This document shows, piece by piece, positions 16,538 through 26,344 of a DNA stretch of 64,000 nucleotides. This DNA is from Kribbella pratensis (GTDB taxonomy: Bacteria > Actinomycetota > Actinomycetes > Propionibacteriales > Kribbellaceae): assembly GCF_004365355.1 (NCBI RefSeq), contig NZ_SODP01000005.1, positions 242,260 to 306,259 on the forward strand. The letters are read 5' to 3'. Made by a program: the position numbers and the translations under genes. The notes beneath the pieces were generated by a model. That model searched no databases. It had not been told where the DNA came from and saw only the letters and a list, made by a program, of their open reading frames with translations. The number at the start of each line of letters is the position of its first letter. Position 1 is the stretch's first letter.

Positions 16538-17361
16538 CAGATGTTCCTCTCGAGGATGGGTAGAGCGATGTCGACGGCCGGTTCGTCGCGGGGGATCAGT
16601 TGGCAGTCCTGGAGGTACACCTCACGCGGCGGACCCGCTTCCGGTACGCCGTTCGCCCGGACCCAGTCCGTCACGAGGTCGTACGCGAGCATGATCCGCG
16701 GGTACGCGCACTCGTTCATCGTGATCGTGCAGTACGCCTCCCGGTGCGCCGGCTCGACCCGGATCCCGATCCGGCCCGCCGGGTCGACAAGGCCGTCGAA
16801 CGGCACGCACACCTCGACCGTGGCCTCGCCCTCCGGCGTCACCGCGCCGTGATAGATCACCCACGACCCCGTGGTCGCACTAGCGCCGGCCGCGCTCAGA
16901 TGCGCCATGATCTCGTCGGTACACGTCACGATGATGCCGACCAGCAGTTGCTGATTGGTGTCGGCGCGGATCGACGCGATCTTGGTCGCCGGCACGTCCC
17001 GGGTCAGTACCCGGCGCGGTGCCAGTCCCGTCGTACCCGAGCGGGACAGGCGGTCGCGCAGGTACTGCAGGGTCGACCGGCGGGCTTCCGTGGTCGCCTC
17101 TTCGGCGGCCCACCAGCGGTCGAGCCGGATCAAGCCCTCCTCGTCGGTCCCCGCCAGTACTTCGGCGATCGTGGTCAGCGGCATGTCCAACTGCCGCAGC
17201 ACACTGATCCGTCGGGCCCGCTCCAGCTGTGCCTCGTCGTAGAGGCGGTAACCGTTGGCCGGGTCGACCTGAGCGGGCGCGAGCAGGCCGGATACGTCGT
17301 ACAACCGCAACGCCTTGTGGGAAAGGCCGGTTCGTCGCCCGAACTCACTGATCGTCAACAC
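16537..17361 (-). CDS. MerR-family regulator with GyrI-like effector domain
   Basis: A 274-residue protein with an N-terminal MerR winged helix (ISEFGRRTGLSHKALRLYD, NGYRLYDEAQLERARRI), a dimerisation helix (about 75-110) and a C-terminal effector-binding domain of the GyrI/BmrR type (from about 125). This plan is typical of ligand-responsive multidrug-type activators. The GTG at 17361 lies exactly 7 nt after a TTTGAT -10 whose -35 is 19 nt away, the stretched spacer that MerR proteins remodel. The transcript is therefore predicted to be leaderless and self-regulated. It is coupled by a 1-nt overlap to the transglutaminase-like gene. Confidence 0.88.
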   Translation of the reverse strand: MLTISEFGRRTGLSHKALRLYDVSGLLAPAQVDPANGYRLYDEAQLERARRISVLRQLDMPLTTIAEVLAGTDEEGLIRLDRWWAAEEATTEARRSTLQYLRDRLSRSGTTGLAPRRVLTRDVPATKIASIRADTNQQLLVGIIVTCTDEIMAHLSAAGASATTGSWVIYHGAVTPEGEATVEVCVPFDGLVDPAGRIGIRVEPAHREAYCTITMNECAYPRIMLAYDLVTDWVRANGVPEAGPPREVYLQDCQLIPRDEPAVDIALPILERNI

Positions 17362-17367
17362 GCAACC

Positions 17368-17398
17368 ATCAAACCCTCTGCCCCAGGGGCAAGGTAAA
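17368..17398 (-). promoter_or_regulatory. MerR-type promoter with 19-bp spacer and dyad
   Basis: On the minus strand TTTACC (17398-17393) and TTTGAT (17373-17368) are 19 nt apart. The spacer carries the dyad TTGCCCC-T-GGGGCAGAGG, with TGCCCC/GGGGCA as perfect arms. A dyad centred in a 19-bp spacer is the hallmark of MerR-activated promoters. The start codon follows directly. Confidence 0.75.
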
Positions 17399-17419
17399 GA
17401 AACCCGCCACTCGCTTCGC

Positions 17420-17670
17420 TCGTGCCGGGGGTGGGGAGGCCGCCCGGCCCTCGTGGTGAGGGTGGGGAGGGCGGCGCCCGGCCGTCGTGGTGGGGGTGGG
17501 GAGGGTGGTCTCGACCTTGTTGGGGGGAGGGCACCCGGTCCTCGTGGTCAGGGTGGGGAGGGTGGCGCCCGGCCTTGTTGGGGGAGGGAACCCGATCCTC
17601 GTGGTCAGGGTGGGGAGGGCGGCGCCCGGGCTCGTGGTGAGGGAGGCGGCCAGCCCTCGTGGTGGGGGCG
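17420..17670. repeat. Degenerate G-rich tandem repeats in a gene-free stretch
   Basis: About 315 nt lie between the MerR gene and the next gene. They are filled by imperfect units built on GGGTGGGGAGGG plus GGCGCCCGG, separated by TCGTGGT, in four to five copies. The block begins just after CGCTTCGCTCGTGCCGGGGG, which resembles the unit at the window end. Runs such as GGGGGTGGGGAGGG could form G-quadruplexes in the plus strand. The open frames crossing it are low-complexity and I do not regard them as coding. Confidence 0.7.
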
Positions 17671-17693
17671 GGGTTGTCAGACCGGGAAAGGTC

Positions 17694-18062
17694 TCACGTC
17701 AGGCTCCACCCAGCTGGTGCGTGCCTCGGTTGAGGCGAGGGTGCGGGGTCGTAGAAGTGCGTCAGTAGGCGCTTGTTCAGTAGGCCGGGGTTGCGCTCCA
17801 GCAGTTCGTCGAAGGTCTCGTCGGGTGCCTCGTTCATGTGGTACGCCGTCAGCTCGACCCACGCCCTGCTGACCGTGGCGTTGTACTTCTGCGGCGCCCC
17901 CGCGTACCGCGCCGTCTGCTGGATCCCGTTGCTGACCAGGTCGACCGCGCCGGCCGTCCCACAGCGTCGTACGGCGAGCCAGGTCAGCCGCACATGCTCG
18001 CGGTGGCCGAACCTGTCGGCGGTCGACAGCACTTCGCCCATCAGTTCCTCGAAGGTGTCCAT
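17694..18062 (-). CDS. Small conserved hypothetical protein, apparently frameshifted near the C-terminus
   Basis: The 122-residue frame starts MDTFEELMGEVLSTADRFGH. It has a helical body with FGHREHVRLTWLAVRRCG and APQKYNATVSRAWVELTAYH, a pattern I recall from unassigned actinobacterial proteins. In such proteins the end usually reads FYRP.TLAS.EAR..WVEPD..PFP. Here the annotated frame ends in a dissimilar tail after HFYDP. The -1 frame instead supplies LASTEARTSWVEPDVRPFPV and stops at 17677. Adding one C near 17750 (TAC-CGA instead of TAC-GA) would restore the family ending. Only the last ~20 residues are affected, so the truncated form may still fold. GGGGAG directly abuts the ATG, which is odd spacing. 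Divergent from the padR gene. Function unknown. Confidence 0.6.
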   Translation of the reverse strand: MDTFEELMGEVLSTADRFGHREHVRLTWLAVRRCGTAGAVDLVSNGIQQTARYAGAPQKYNATVSRAWVELTAYHMNEAPDETFDELLERNPGLLNKRLLTHFYDPAPSPQPRHAPAGWSLT

Positions 18063-18127
18063 CTCCCCACGTTCGGCACGCCGAGGTGCGCCCGCAACCG
18101 AGTTTCGAAGAGGGGGTTGTTTTAGAG

Positions 18128-18151
18128 ACAGTAACGATATATCGTTAGTGT
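18128..18151. promoter_or_regulatory. PadR operator palindrome
   Basis: TAACGATATATCGTTA (18132-18147) is a perfect 16-bp palindrome. Flanking ACA and TGT extend the dyad to 24 bp with one mismatched pair. It is the most AT-rich stretch of the region and sits just before the padR ribosome-binding site. PadR proteins typically bind such ATAT-centred dyads and repress themselves. The divergent gene at 18062 may also be controlled. Confidence 0.75.
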
Positions 18152-18176
18152 CATGAACAATATCGAGGAGGATATT

Positions 18177-18827
18177 ATGAACACCCCCAACGAGATCAGA
18201 GGCCGCCGCCGAGGCGGCCACCATCACCCCCGCCGCGGTGGACCGCGGATGGGAGAAGGCATGCCGATGCACGGTGGACGCGGCGAGCGCAGCGGCCGTG
18301 GTGAGCGTGGTGAGCGTGGACCCCGACGCGGCCCGGGCCGTGGTTCCGGCCGTCGAGCGCCGCGCGGTGATGTCCGAGCGGCCGTCCTGATGCTGCTTGC
18401 CGAGGAGCCGATGCACGGCTACCAGTTGATGCAGGCCATCGCCGACCGCAGCGGCGGGCGCTGGACCCCCAGCCCCGGTGCGATCTACCCAACCCTGAAC
18501 CAACTGGAAGACGAGGGCCTGGTCACCGTGACCGCGGAGGCCGGCCGCAAGCTCGTCACACTGACCGACGCCGGTCGCGAGTACGTCGAAGGCCGTCGTG
18601 AGACGTCGATCGACCCGTTCGCTCCGTACGCCGGCACAGGTCCTGGGGCCGACCTGCGCGGACTGCTCGACGAGTTGGCGTCAGCCACTCGACAGGTCGC
18701 CCGCACCGGCTCCGACGAGCAGCGCACCGCCGCCGCCAAGGTCCTGGCCGAAGCGCGCCGCTCGCTCTACCTGCTCCTGGCCGACGCTCCGGTCGTCCCC
18801 GAGCCCCCGAAGACCCCCGAGGCGTGA
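18177..18827 (+). CDS. PadR-family transcriptional regulator with Arg/Gly/His-rich N-terminus
   Basis: A 216-residue protein. Residues about 1-60 are a disordered basic segment rich in Arg, Gly and His (RGRRRGGHHHPRRGG...). The PadR winged helix follows: AAVLMLLAEEPMHGYQLMQA, SPGAIYPTLNQLEDEGLV and the wing TLTDAGREYV. A C-terminal helix presumably dimerises. I chose ATG 18177 because GAGGAGG lies 5 nt upstream; the earlier ATG at 18153 has no such site. It is probably autoregulated through the palindrome at 18132. The polybasic and His-rich N-terminus could add non-specific DNA or metal binding (inference). Confidence 0.9.
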   Translation: MNTPNEIRGRRRGGHHHPRRGGPRMGEGMPMHGGRGERSGRGERGERGPRRGPGRGSGRRAPRGDVRAAVLMLLAEEPMHGYQLMQAIADRSGGRWTPSPGAIYPTLNQLEDEGLVTVTAEAGRKLVTLTDAGREYVEGRRETSIDPFAPYAGTGPGADLRGLLDELASATRQVARTGSDEQRTAAAKVLAEARRSLYLLLADAPVVPEPPKTPEA

Positions 18828-18905
18828 GACCTGCGTCACGCAGGGAACGTCTCGATCGAACGACTCCTCTTCGCAGATGTCAGGTACAGCTGAGGAGGGG
18901 TCGGG

Positions 18906-20207
18906 ATGGGGTCTCGAAGGATCGTCGCAGGCGCACACGTCTTGCTTGCGGCGCTACACATCTACTGGGCGACCGGCGCCACCTGGCCCGCGCCCGACGA
19001 GCGATCACTCTCCCGAGCGGTGCTCGGTGTCCAAGTGTCATTCGCTCCGCAGATGGTGCTGCCACTCGCAGTGCTGCACCTGCTGCTGGCCTTCGCGGTA
19101 CTTCGGTCTGACCGGTCCGCGGCGGCTCGCGTTGTAGTAGCGGGCCTCGCAGCAGGGCTGGCCGCCCGAGCCGCTCTCGGCTTGGTGTGGATCTTCACCA
19201 GCGCAGGTACTGCGTTCTTCTGGCTCAACCTGCTGCTCTATACGCCGGCCTGCATCGCACTGTGTGCTGCGGATGTGAGGCTGCTGCGAATGCGGTGGTT
19301 GAAGGCAGCTGTGGTGGCAGGGCCGGTTGCTGTGGTGACGGTGGTCGCTTTGGTTGCCTACGTCTACGAACCGGGTCAACAGCTGCACCCGACCGCGTCA
19401 GCTGATTCGCGCTACGTCGACACGGCCCTGGCGCGCTTTCACTACCTGCAGCGGGGGACTGGCTCACCAGTGGTGCTGCTGGCACCAGGTGCCTCACCTG
19501 CCTCCGCGTGGGACGCAGAACTGGCAGCTCTGGCACACGACCACACCGTCTACGCCGTGGATCTTCCCGGTCAAGGCGAGACCCGTCTGCACAATGAACA
19601 GTTCGCGTTCGATCTGGACGGCATGACCGACGCACTCGGTCAGTTCCTTGACGCACTGCAGCTTCAGCAGGTCGTGCTCGGTGGCAACTCGTGGAGCGGC
19701 GGCTGGGGACTCGCATACGCCCAACAGCACCCGGACAGGGTCAGCAAGCTCGTCTTGCTGGCCCCGTCCGGTCTGGACGAGCCGGATGTCTGGAGCTGGG
19801 AGATGCTCAAACAACCACTGGTCGGCGAGGCGCTCGCCAAGCTCGCGGCGAACCGCAGCATGGTCGAGTCGGCGGTCCGCGGACTGTTCGTGCACCAGAA
19901 CCTGGTCACGTCGCAGCTCGTCGACTCGATGTGGGTCCCCGGAACGTATCGTGACAACGTGCGATCCATGTACGCCCTCGAGCGCGGTCTCGACTGGAGC
20001 GTCACCGAGAAAGCACTCCCGTTCACGCGACAGCCCACGCTCGTCCTGTGGGGTGACCACGACACCGTGCTGCCGGTCGCCCAGGCCGCCCGCTTCGGCG
20101 AGTTGTTGCCAAACGCAACCGTTCGAGTGCTGCCGGGCTGCGGGCACGCGCTCACCGTCGACTGCGCGGACGACGTGACGCCGTTGATCGCAGCTTTCCT
20201 CAGATGA
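18906..20207 (+). CDS. Membrane-anchored alpha/beta-hydrolase (DUF3995-like domain fused to hydrolase)
   Basis: A 433-residue fusion. The N-terminal ~155 residues contain four to five hydrophobic helices and the beginning GAHVLLAALHIYWATGATW, which resembles DUF3995 membrane proteins. From about 170 an alpha/beta-hydrolase follows: LLAPGASPAS, YAVDLPGQGET, nucleophile Ser262 in GGNSWSGGW, acid in LWGDHDTVLP and base in GCGHAL. GAGGAGGGG 5 nt upstream fixes the start. The stop overlaps the sigma factor start by ATGA, and that gene overlaps the SRPBCC gene the same way, so all three should be made together. The hydrolase probably faces one membrane side; which side cannot be told. Substrate unknown. 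Confidence 0.82.
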   Translation: MGSRRIVAGAHVLLAALHIYWATGATWPAPDERSLSRAVLGVQVSFAPQMVLPLAVLHLLLAFAVLRSDRSAAARVVVAGLAAGLAARAALGLVWIFTSAGTAFFWLNLLLYTPACIALCAADVRLLRMRWLKAAVVAGPVAVVTVVALVAYVYEPGQQLHPTASADSRYVDTALARFHYLQRGTGSPVVLLAPGASPASAWDAELAALAHDHTVYAVDLPGQGETRLHNEQFAFDLDGMTDALGQFLDALQLQQVVLGGNSWSGGWGLAYAQQHPDRVSKLVLLAPSGLDEPDVWSWEMLKQPLVGEALAKLAANRSMVESAVRGLFVHQNLVTSQLVDSMWVPGTYRDNVRSMYALERGLDWSVTEKALPFTRQPTLVLWGDHDTVLPVAQAARFGELLPNATVRVLPGCGHALTVDCADDVTPLIAAFLR

Positions 20208-20695
20208 TCGAGGAACAGCTTGTCCGTGCGGCGCAGCGCGGCGACACGGTCGCGATGAACGACGTGCTCGACGCGCTGACGCCGTACGTCGGGAGGATCT
20301 GCGGACCGATCGCCCTCAGCGATGGACCGGACGCGGCGCAGGAGGCGTTGATCGCGATCTTCCGCGGTCTGCGCGGTCTGGAGAATCCGGCCGCCGTGTT
20401 CGGTTGGGCGCGCGCGATCGCCGTGCGCGAGGCAGTTCGAGTTGCGCGGCGCGGGCAGCGGCAGCAGCCGGCCGAGCTGGCGGACCTGCCTGCTGCGGAC
20501 GATCCGCAACTGACGGTCGACGTACAGGACGTGCTCCGGCGGTTGTCGCCGGAGCACCGTGCGGTCCTGGTACTGCGGGACCTCGAAGGAATGGACGAGC
20601 AGGCCGCAGCCGCCGTACTCGACGTCCCGGCAGGTACGGCGAAGTCGCGGCTGCACCGTGCGCGGGCGAGCTTTCGGAAGGCGTGGAGATCATGA
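20204..20695 (+). CDS. ECF-type RNA polymerase sigma factor
   Basis: A 163-residue sigma-70 family protein with only regions 2 and 4. Region 2: DGPDAAQEALIAIFRGLRGL and VFGWARAIAVREAVRVAR. Region 4: RRLSPEHRAVLVLRDLEGMD, then AAAVLDVPAGTAKSRLHRAR. It is shorter and more Ala-rich than most ECF factors, and the linker is brief. No anti-sigma factor with a zinc site or transmembrane helix is adjacent. The overlapping neighbours are a membrane-anchored hydrolase upstream and an SRPBCC protein downstream (both ATGA overlaps), and either may modulate it. Own target promoters cannot be identified from this window. Confidence 0.85.
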   Translation: MIEEQLVRAAQRGDTVAMNDVLDALTPYVGRICGPIALSDGPDAAQEALIAIFRGLRGLENPAAVFGWARAIAVREAVRVARRGQRQQPAELADLPAADDPQLTVDVQDVLRRLSPEHRAVLVLRDLEGMDEQAAAAVLDVPAGTAKSRLHRARASFRKAWRS

Positions 20696-21147
20696 CCGAC
20701 TGGCCGACCATCGAACTGACAGACATCGAGCGCTTTCGTGCTCTCGCCGCGGGCGTGCCGGGCGCCGTAGTCACCGAACGCGTACTGCCCGCCGAGCCGG
20801 ATCGAGTGAAGTCGATGCTCGCGGACCTGGACGTGTTCGCCGAGATCCAGGCTGACCTCGTCTCGGCAACTGTGCTCGAACGCGACGGCGACCGGGTCGT
20901 CGTACTGGCGAAGGGCCGACTCGGTCAGCGTGCGCGACTGACTGGGCAGTTGCGGCCGGGGTGGTGCTGGCTGCAGAGTCGCTTCCTGATCATGGGCATG
21001 GCGGTCGCGGCCGAGCCGGGCGGTGGTACGCGCGTGGCGCTGACCGGCGGCATTCGGGTACCGGGCCGGGCGGCGATCGTGCCGATCCGGGTCCGGCAGG
21101 AGAGTGCCAAGTCGCTCGACCGTTTGGAGCGCCTGCTCAGGGCTTGA
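20692..21147 (+). CDS. SRPBCC-fold (polyketide cyclase/lipid-binding-like) protein
   Basis: A 151-residue protein with the START/SRPBCC pattern: an opening strand with VTERVLPAEPDRVKSMLADL, a long beta-sheet (VLERDGDRVVVLAKG, TRVALTGGIRV) and a C-terminal helix ending SAKSLDRLERLLRA. The fold binds hydrophobic ligands or acts on them, and no catalytic signature is clear. ATG 20692 overlaps the sigma factor stop (ATGA). The longer frame from 20404 lies inside the sigma gene and is not used. Its end overlaps the convergent SGNH hydrolase by 11 nt. Confidence 0.75.
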   Translation: MTDWPTIELTDIERFRALAAGVPGAVVTERVLPAEPDRVKSMLADLDVFAEIQADLVSATVLERDGDRVVVLAKGRLGQRARLTGQLRPGWCWLQSRFLIMGMAVAAEPGGGTRVALTGGIRVPGRAAIVPIRVRQESAKSLDRLERLLRA

Positions 21148-21904
21148 GTACGTCGGCCGGCAGTGCGGCGAGCAGGGCGTCGGCGTGGCGGCGGTAGCCC
21201 AGGTTGTTCGGGTGGAACGCGTCCGGCGCGAGCATGCCTCGCCACGGCGGCCGGGCGTACCGGGAGACCTCGGCGACAGGCAGTCCGCGCGAAGTGGCCG
21301 TGTTGCTGATCAGTTGGTTGATGCCGGCGACGTACGGGCTGACAGCTCCACCGACTCGCCAGAGCCGGTCCGGGACGGTCAGGTCCATCACAACTGACGA
21401 TGAGGGCAGCCGGTCGATCACCTGACGGAGGTGGTCGCGCAGCCGCTTCGGCGAGGTGGCGAGGATGTCGTTGCTGCCGATGCCACAGGTGACGAGCGCC
21501 GGCGCCAGTCCGTCGAGCAGTGGCAGCTGGTCGTGCAGCACATGCCGCGTCTGCGCACCGGACCGCGACAGGTTCAGCACCCGCCACGGCGTGCCTTTCC
21601 GACGCAGTGCATTCAGCACCTGTCCGACGTACCCGTGCAGCGGCGAGGACGCACCCAGACCCTGTGCGGTCGAATCACCCAGCACAACCCAGAGCGGTCC
21701 CTCGGACGACAACGCCGCCGAGTTCTGCCGAGTCCAGTACTCCGCATACGTCCGCGCCTGCACGTCGACGTACGCCACACCGTCCACCCACCGCTGAATT
21801 GCGAGCCGCGAACTGGTCCGCTCAGCCTCCCCCCACCGCATGATCGCGCGGTGCAGCGCCCCAATAGGAGTCGTCCGCTCACGCCCACGCTGCAGCAGAA
21901 ACAT
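21137..21904 (-). CDS. SGNH/GDSL-family hydrolase (esterase/lipase-like)
   Basis: A 255-residue SGNH hydrolase. Block I LWVVLGDSTAQGLGA places the nucleophile Ser78. Block III is CGIGSND, giving the oxyanion Asn. Block V is APDAFHPNNLGY, giving the Asp-His pair. There is no signal peptide, although the first ~40 residues are basic and amphipathic. GGGGGG about 5 nt upstream supports ATG 21904. Such enzymes hydrolyse esters of lipids or acylated sugars; the substrate is not evident. It is convergent with the SRPBCC gene and 62 nt downstream of glgX on the same strand. Confidence 0.88.
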   Translation of the reverse strand: MFLLQRGRERTTPIGALHRAIMRWGEAERTSSRLAIQRWVDGVAYVDVQARTYAEYWTRQNSAALSSEGPLWVVLGDSTAQGLGASSPLHGYVGQVLNALRRKGTPWRVLNLSRSGAQTRHVLHDQLPLLDGLAPALVTCGIGSNDILATSPKRLRDHLRQVIDRLPSSSVVMDLTVPDRLWRVGGAVSPYVAGINQLISNTATSRGLPVAEVSRYARPPWRGMLAPDAFHPNNLGYRRHADALLAALPADVLKP

Positions 21905-21966
21905 CGATCCCCCCAGAGATGAACAGCAGGTGACCGACGAATGTACAGGCGAAAGGTTAACAACCC

Positions 21967-24078
<2,112 letters not shown>

Positions 24079-24199
24079 AGTTCGGGGTGAGTTCTCGATA
24101 GTGAGGCACTTATGTTCGTGAGACGGTGGTTGCGAACGCCTGTGCGCAGTGATACGCAGGGACCGTTACTAATTTACCCACAGGGTTGTAGGGGATCTC

Positions 24200-25225
24200 A
24201 TGTCGGAAGAGCTTGCCGGTCTGACCGTGGGTCTGATCGGCGCGGGCAACATCAGCCACGTGCACGTGGCCGCGTGGAAGGCCGTTGGGGCCCGGGTCCT
24301 GGTGTATTCGCTGGAAGGCGCCGAGGAGCTGGCGGAGGAGTACGGGCTGGAGGTCGTGCCGTCACTGGACGAGCTGCTGGCCACGGAGGTGGAGTTCGTC
24401 GACATCGTCACACCGTCGGCGACGCACAAGGAGATCACGCTGGCCGCGATCAAGGCGGGCAAGAACGTGATCTGCGAGAAGCCGCTGACGCTGACGGCGG
24501 CCGACTCGCACGAGGTGATCGACGCGGCGAACGCGGCCGGCGTCCGGTTGTACCCGGCGCACGTGGTGCGGTTCTTCCCGGCGTACAAGGCGGCGTACGA
24601 CGCGATCCAGGCCGGGCGGATCGGTGAGGTCGCGGTGGCGCGGTTCTACCGGCAGGCCTCCTCGCCGGCCGGCGCCGGCTGGTACCGCGACGTCGCGCAC
24701 TCCGGCGGCGTGATCATGGACCTGATGGTGCACGACCTCGACCAGGCACGCTGGCTGTGCGGCGAGGTCACCACGGTGTACGCCGTGCAGAACCCGCCGA
24801 CGGTCGACGGCATCAGCCCGGTCAACGTGGCGGCGCATGTGACGCTCACGCACGAGAGCGGTGCCATCAGCCACTGCCGGGCGACCTGGGGAGCGACGGG
24901 TACGACGTTCCAGACCGGGTTCCAGGTGGCGGGGTCGACCGGCGTACTGAAGTTCACCTCGGACGCCGACACCGGCTACCGGGAAGAGCTGCAGAACGGC
25001 GGTGCCGGCGGCGACCTGCTGATTCCGGCGTCGACGCTGGGGGAGAGCCCCTACCTCACGCAGCTGCGTGAGCTGGCGATCGGGCTGCGCGGCGGGCCGG
25101 AGCCGCGGGTGCTCGCGTCCGACGGCGCGACCGCTGTCTACCTGGCCGAGGCGGCGCGTGCGTCGATGGAGTCCGGCCAGCCGATCGACATGAAGACCTT
25201 CGTCTCGAGTGGAGCGGTGGCATGA
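24200..25225 (+). CDS. Gfo/Idh/MocA-family NAD(P)-dependent oxidoreductase (first of pair)
   Basis: A 341-residue dehydrogenase. The Rossmann glycine motif GLIGAGNISHVHVAAW is near residue 12, and the family EKP motif is in NVICEKPLTL. The C-terminal alpha/beta domain follows, with the GGVIMDLMVHDLDQARWL helix carrying the conserved Asp-x-x-x-His. Members oxidise sugars, inositols or their derivatives. TAATTT at about 24170 could serve as a -10. The stop overlaps the next gene by ATGA, so the two dehydrogenases are co-translated and may act in sequence or as a heteromer. Substrate unknown. No sugar transporter is adjacent. Confidence 0.88.
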   Translation: MSEELAGLTVGLIGAGNISHVHVAAWKAVGARVLVYSLEGAEELAEEYGLEVVPSLDELLATEVEFVDIVTPSATHKEITLAAIKAGKNVICEKPLTLTAADSHEVIDAANAAGVRLYPAHVVRFFPAYKAAYDAIQAGRIGEVAVARFYRQASSPAGAGWYRDVAHSGGVIMDLMVHDLDQARWLCGEVTTVYAVQNPPTVDGISPVNVAAHVTLTHESGAISHCRATWGATGTTFQTGFQVAGSTGVLKFTSDADTGYREELQNGGAGGDLLIPASTLGESPYLTQLRELAIGLRGGPEPRVLASDGATAVYLAEAARASMESGQPIDMKTFVSSGAVA

Positions 25226-26265
25226 CCCTGAAGGTTGCTCTGGCCTCGTTCGCCCACGTCCACGCCGGGTCGTACGCGCATCTGCTCGCTGCGATGCCGG
25301 ACGTCGAAGTACTGGCTGCTGACCCTGACGGTGCGTCCGCACCGGACGAGGGACCGCGCGGTGCGGCTCTTGCTGAGGCGTTCGGCGTCCCGTACGTCGA
25401 CACGTACGACGAACTGTTCGCGTGGGGACCCGACGCCGTCATCGTGACGTCCGAGAACGCCGGCCACCGCGCACTGGTCGAGCGTGCTGCGTCTGTCGGT
25501 GCACACGTGCTCTGCGAGAAGCCGCTGGCCACGGAGGTCGCCGACGGCGAGGCGATGCTCGCAGCATGCGAGGCGGCCGGCGTGATCCTGATGGTCGCGT
25601 ACCCGGTCCGCTTTGCGCCGTCGTACCTGCAGCTGCGGGCGAACGTCGAGGCTGGCCGGCTCGGCGACGTGTTCGCAGTACTGGGGACGAACAACGGGAA
25701 GATCCCGTACGCCGCGCGGCAGTGGTTCGTCGACGCCAAGCAGGCCGGTGGAGGCGCCATGATCGACCACACCGTGCACTGCGCGGACCTGATCGACGGC
25801 CTGACCGGCGGTGCGTCCGCCACCCGCGTGTACGCCGCGTCGAACCGGATTCTGCACCAGGACAAGGGGGTGGAGGTGGAGACCGGCGGTCTGGTGACGA
25901 TCAACTACGACAACGGGCTGCTGGCAACCATCGACTTCTCCTGGAGTGTCCCGGACAACGGTCCGACCTGGGGCGGCGTCTCGCTGCAGGTGACCGGCAC
26001 CAACGGTTCGGTCGAGATCGAGCCGTTCCGCCCGCACGTGGGCGGCACGGACGCCAACGGTGAGGTGTTCCTGGGAATCGGCGGCAACCTGGACGAGTCC
26101 ATGCTCGACACCTTCCTGGACGCGGTTCGCACGTCCGGACCGGCAGTCGCCGGGCAGCCGCCGGCCGTAGTACCCCAACCAGACGGTGCTGTGGGCCTCC
26201 GCACGCTCCGCATCGTCGACGCAGCCCGTCGCTCTGCGGCTTCCGGCCAGGCCGTCGATCTTTAG
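25222..26265 (+). CDS. Gfo/Idh/MocA-family NAD(P)-dependent oxidoreductase (second of pair)
   Basis: A 347-residue relative of the preceding protein, overlapping it by 4 nt. The N-terminus (LKVALASFAHVHAGSYAHLL) has a variant dinucleotide loop: the usual GxGxxG is replaced by ASFAHVHAG. The EKP motif (HVLCEKPLAT) and the GGAMIDHTVHCADLID helix are intact. The unusual glycine loop is seen in some sugar-acid-related subgroups and may alter cofactor binding. Its partner keeps a standard loop. Function beyond oxidoreductase is not clear. A 15-bp inverted repeat follows 34 nt after the stop. Confidence 0.85.
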   Translation: MTLKVALASFAHVHAGSYAHLLAAMPDVEVLAADPDGASAPDEGPRGAALAEAFGVPYVDTYDELFAWGPDAVIVTSENAGHRALVERAASVGAHVLCEKPLATEVADGEAMLAACEAAGVILMVAYPVRFAPSYLQLRANVEAGRLGDVFAVLGTNNGKIPYAARQWFVDAKQAGGGAMIDHTVHCADLIDGLTGGASATRVYAASNRILHQDKGVEVETGGLVTINYDNGLLATIDFSWSVPDNGPTWGGVSLQVTGTNGSVEIEPFRPHVGGTDANGEVFLGIGGNLDESMLDTFLDAVRTSGPAVAGQPPAVVPQPDGAVGLRTLRIVDAARRSAASGQAVDL

Positions 26266-26298
26266 AAGCCCGTAGTACACCAGCTTGCTCTGGTCCGG

Positions 26299-26344
26299 TA
26301 CGGTTCCCGGGGATGTGACCGATGGGTAGTCCCCGGGAACCGTA
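26299..26344. terminator. Long perfect inverted repeat, probable terminator or leader hairpin
   Basis: TACGGTTCCCGGGGA (26299-26313) and its exact inverse at 26330-26344 enclose a 16-nt loop. The repeat begins 34 nt after the dehydrogenase stop. It ends one base before the GGGAG ribosome-binding site of the enoyl-CoA hydratase gene. It could terminate the upstream operon, but no other obvious promoter separates it from the next gene. A transcribed leader hairpin or a dyad operator are therefore equally possible. Confidence 0.6.

Noticed and set aside
17422..17768. Small glycine/arginine-rich proteins in the 17.4-17.7 kb region
   Set aside because: The frames only translate the G-rich repeat, lack ribosome-binding sites and show no family resemblance.
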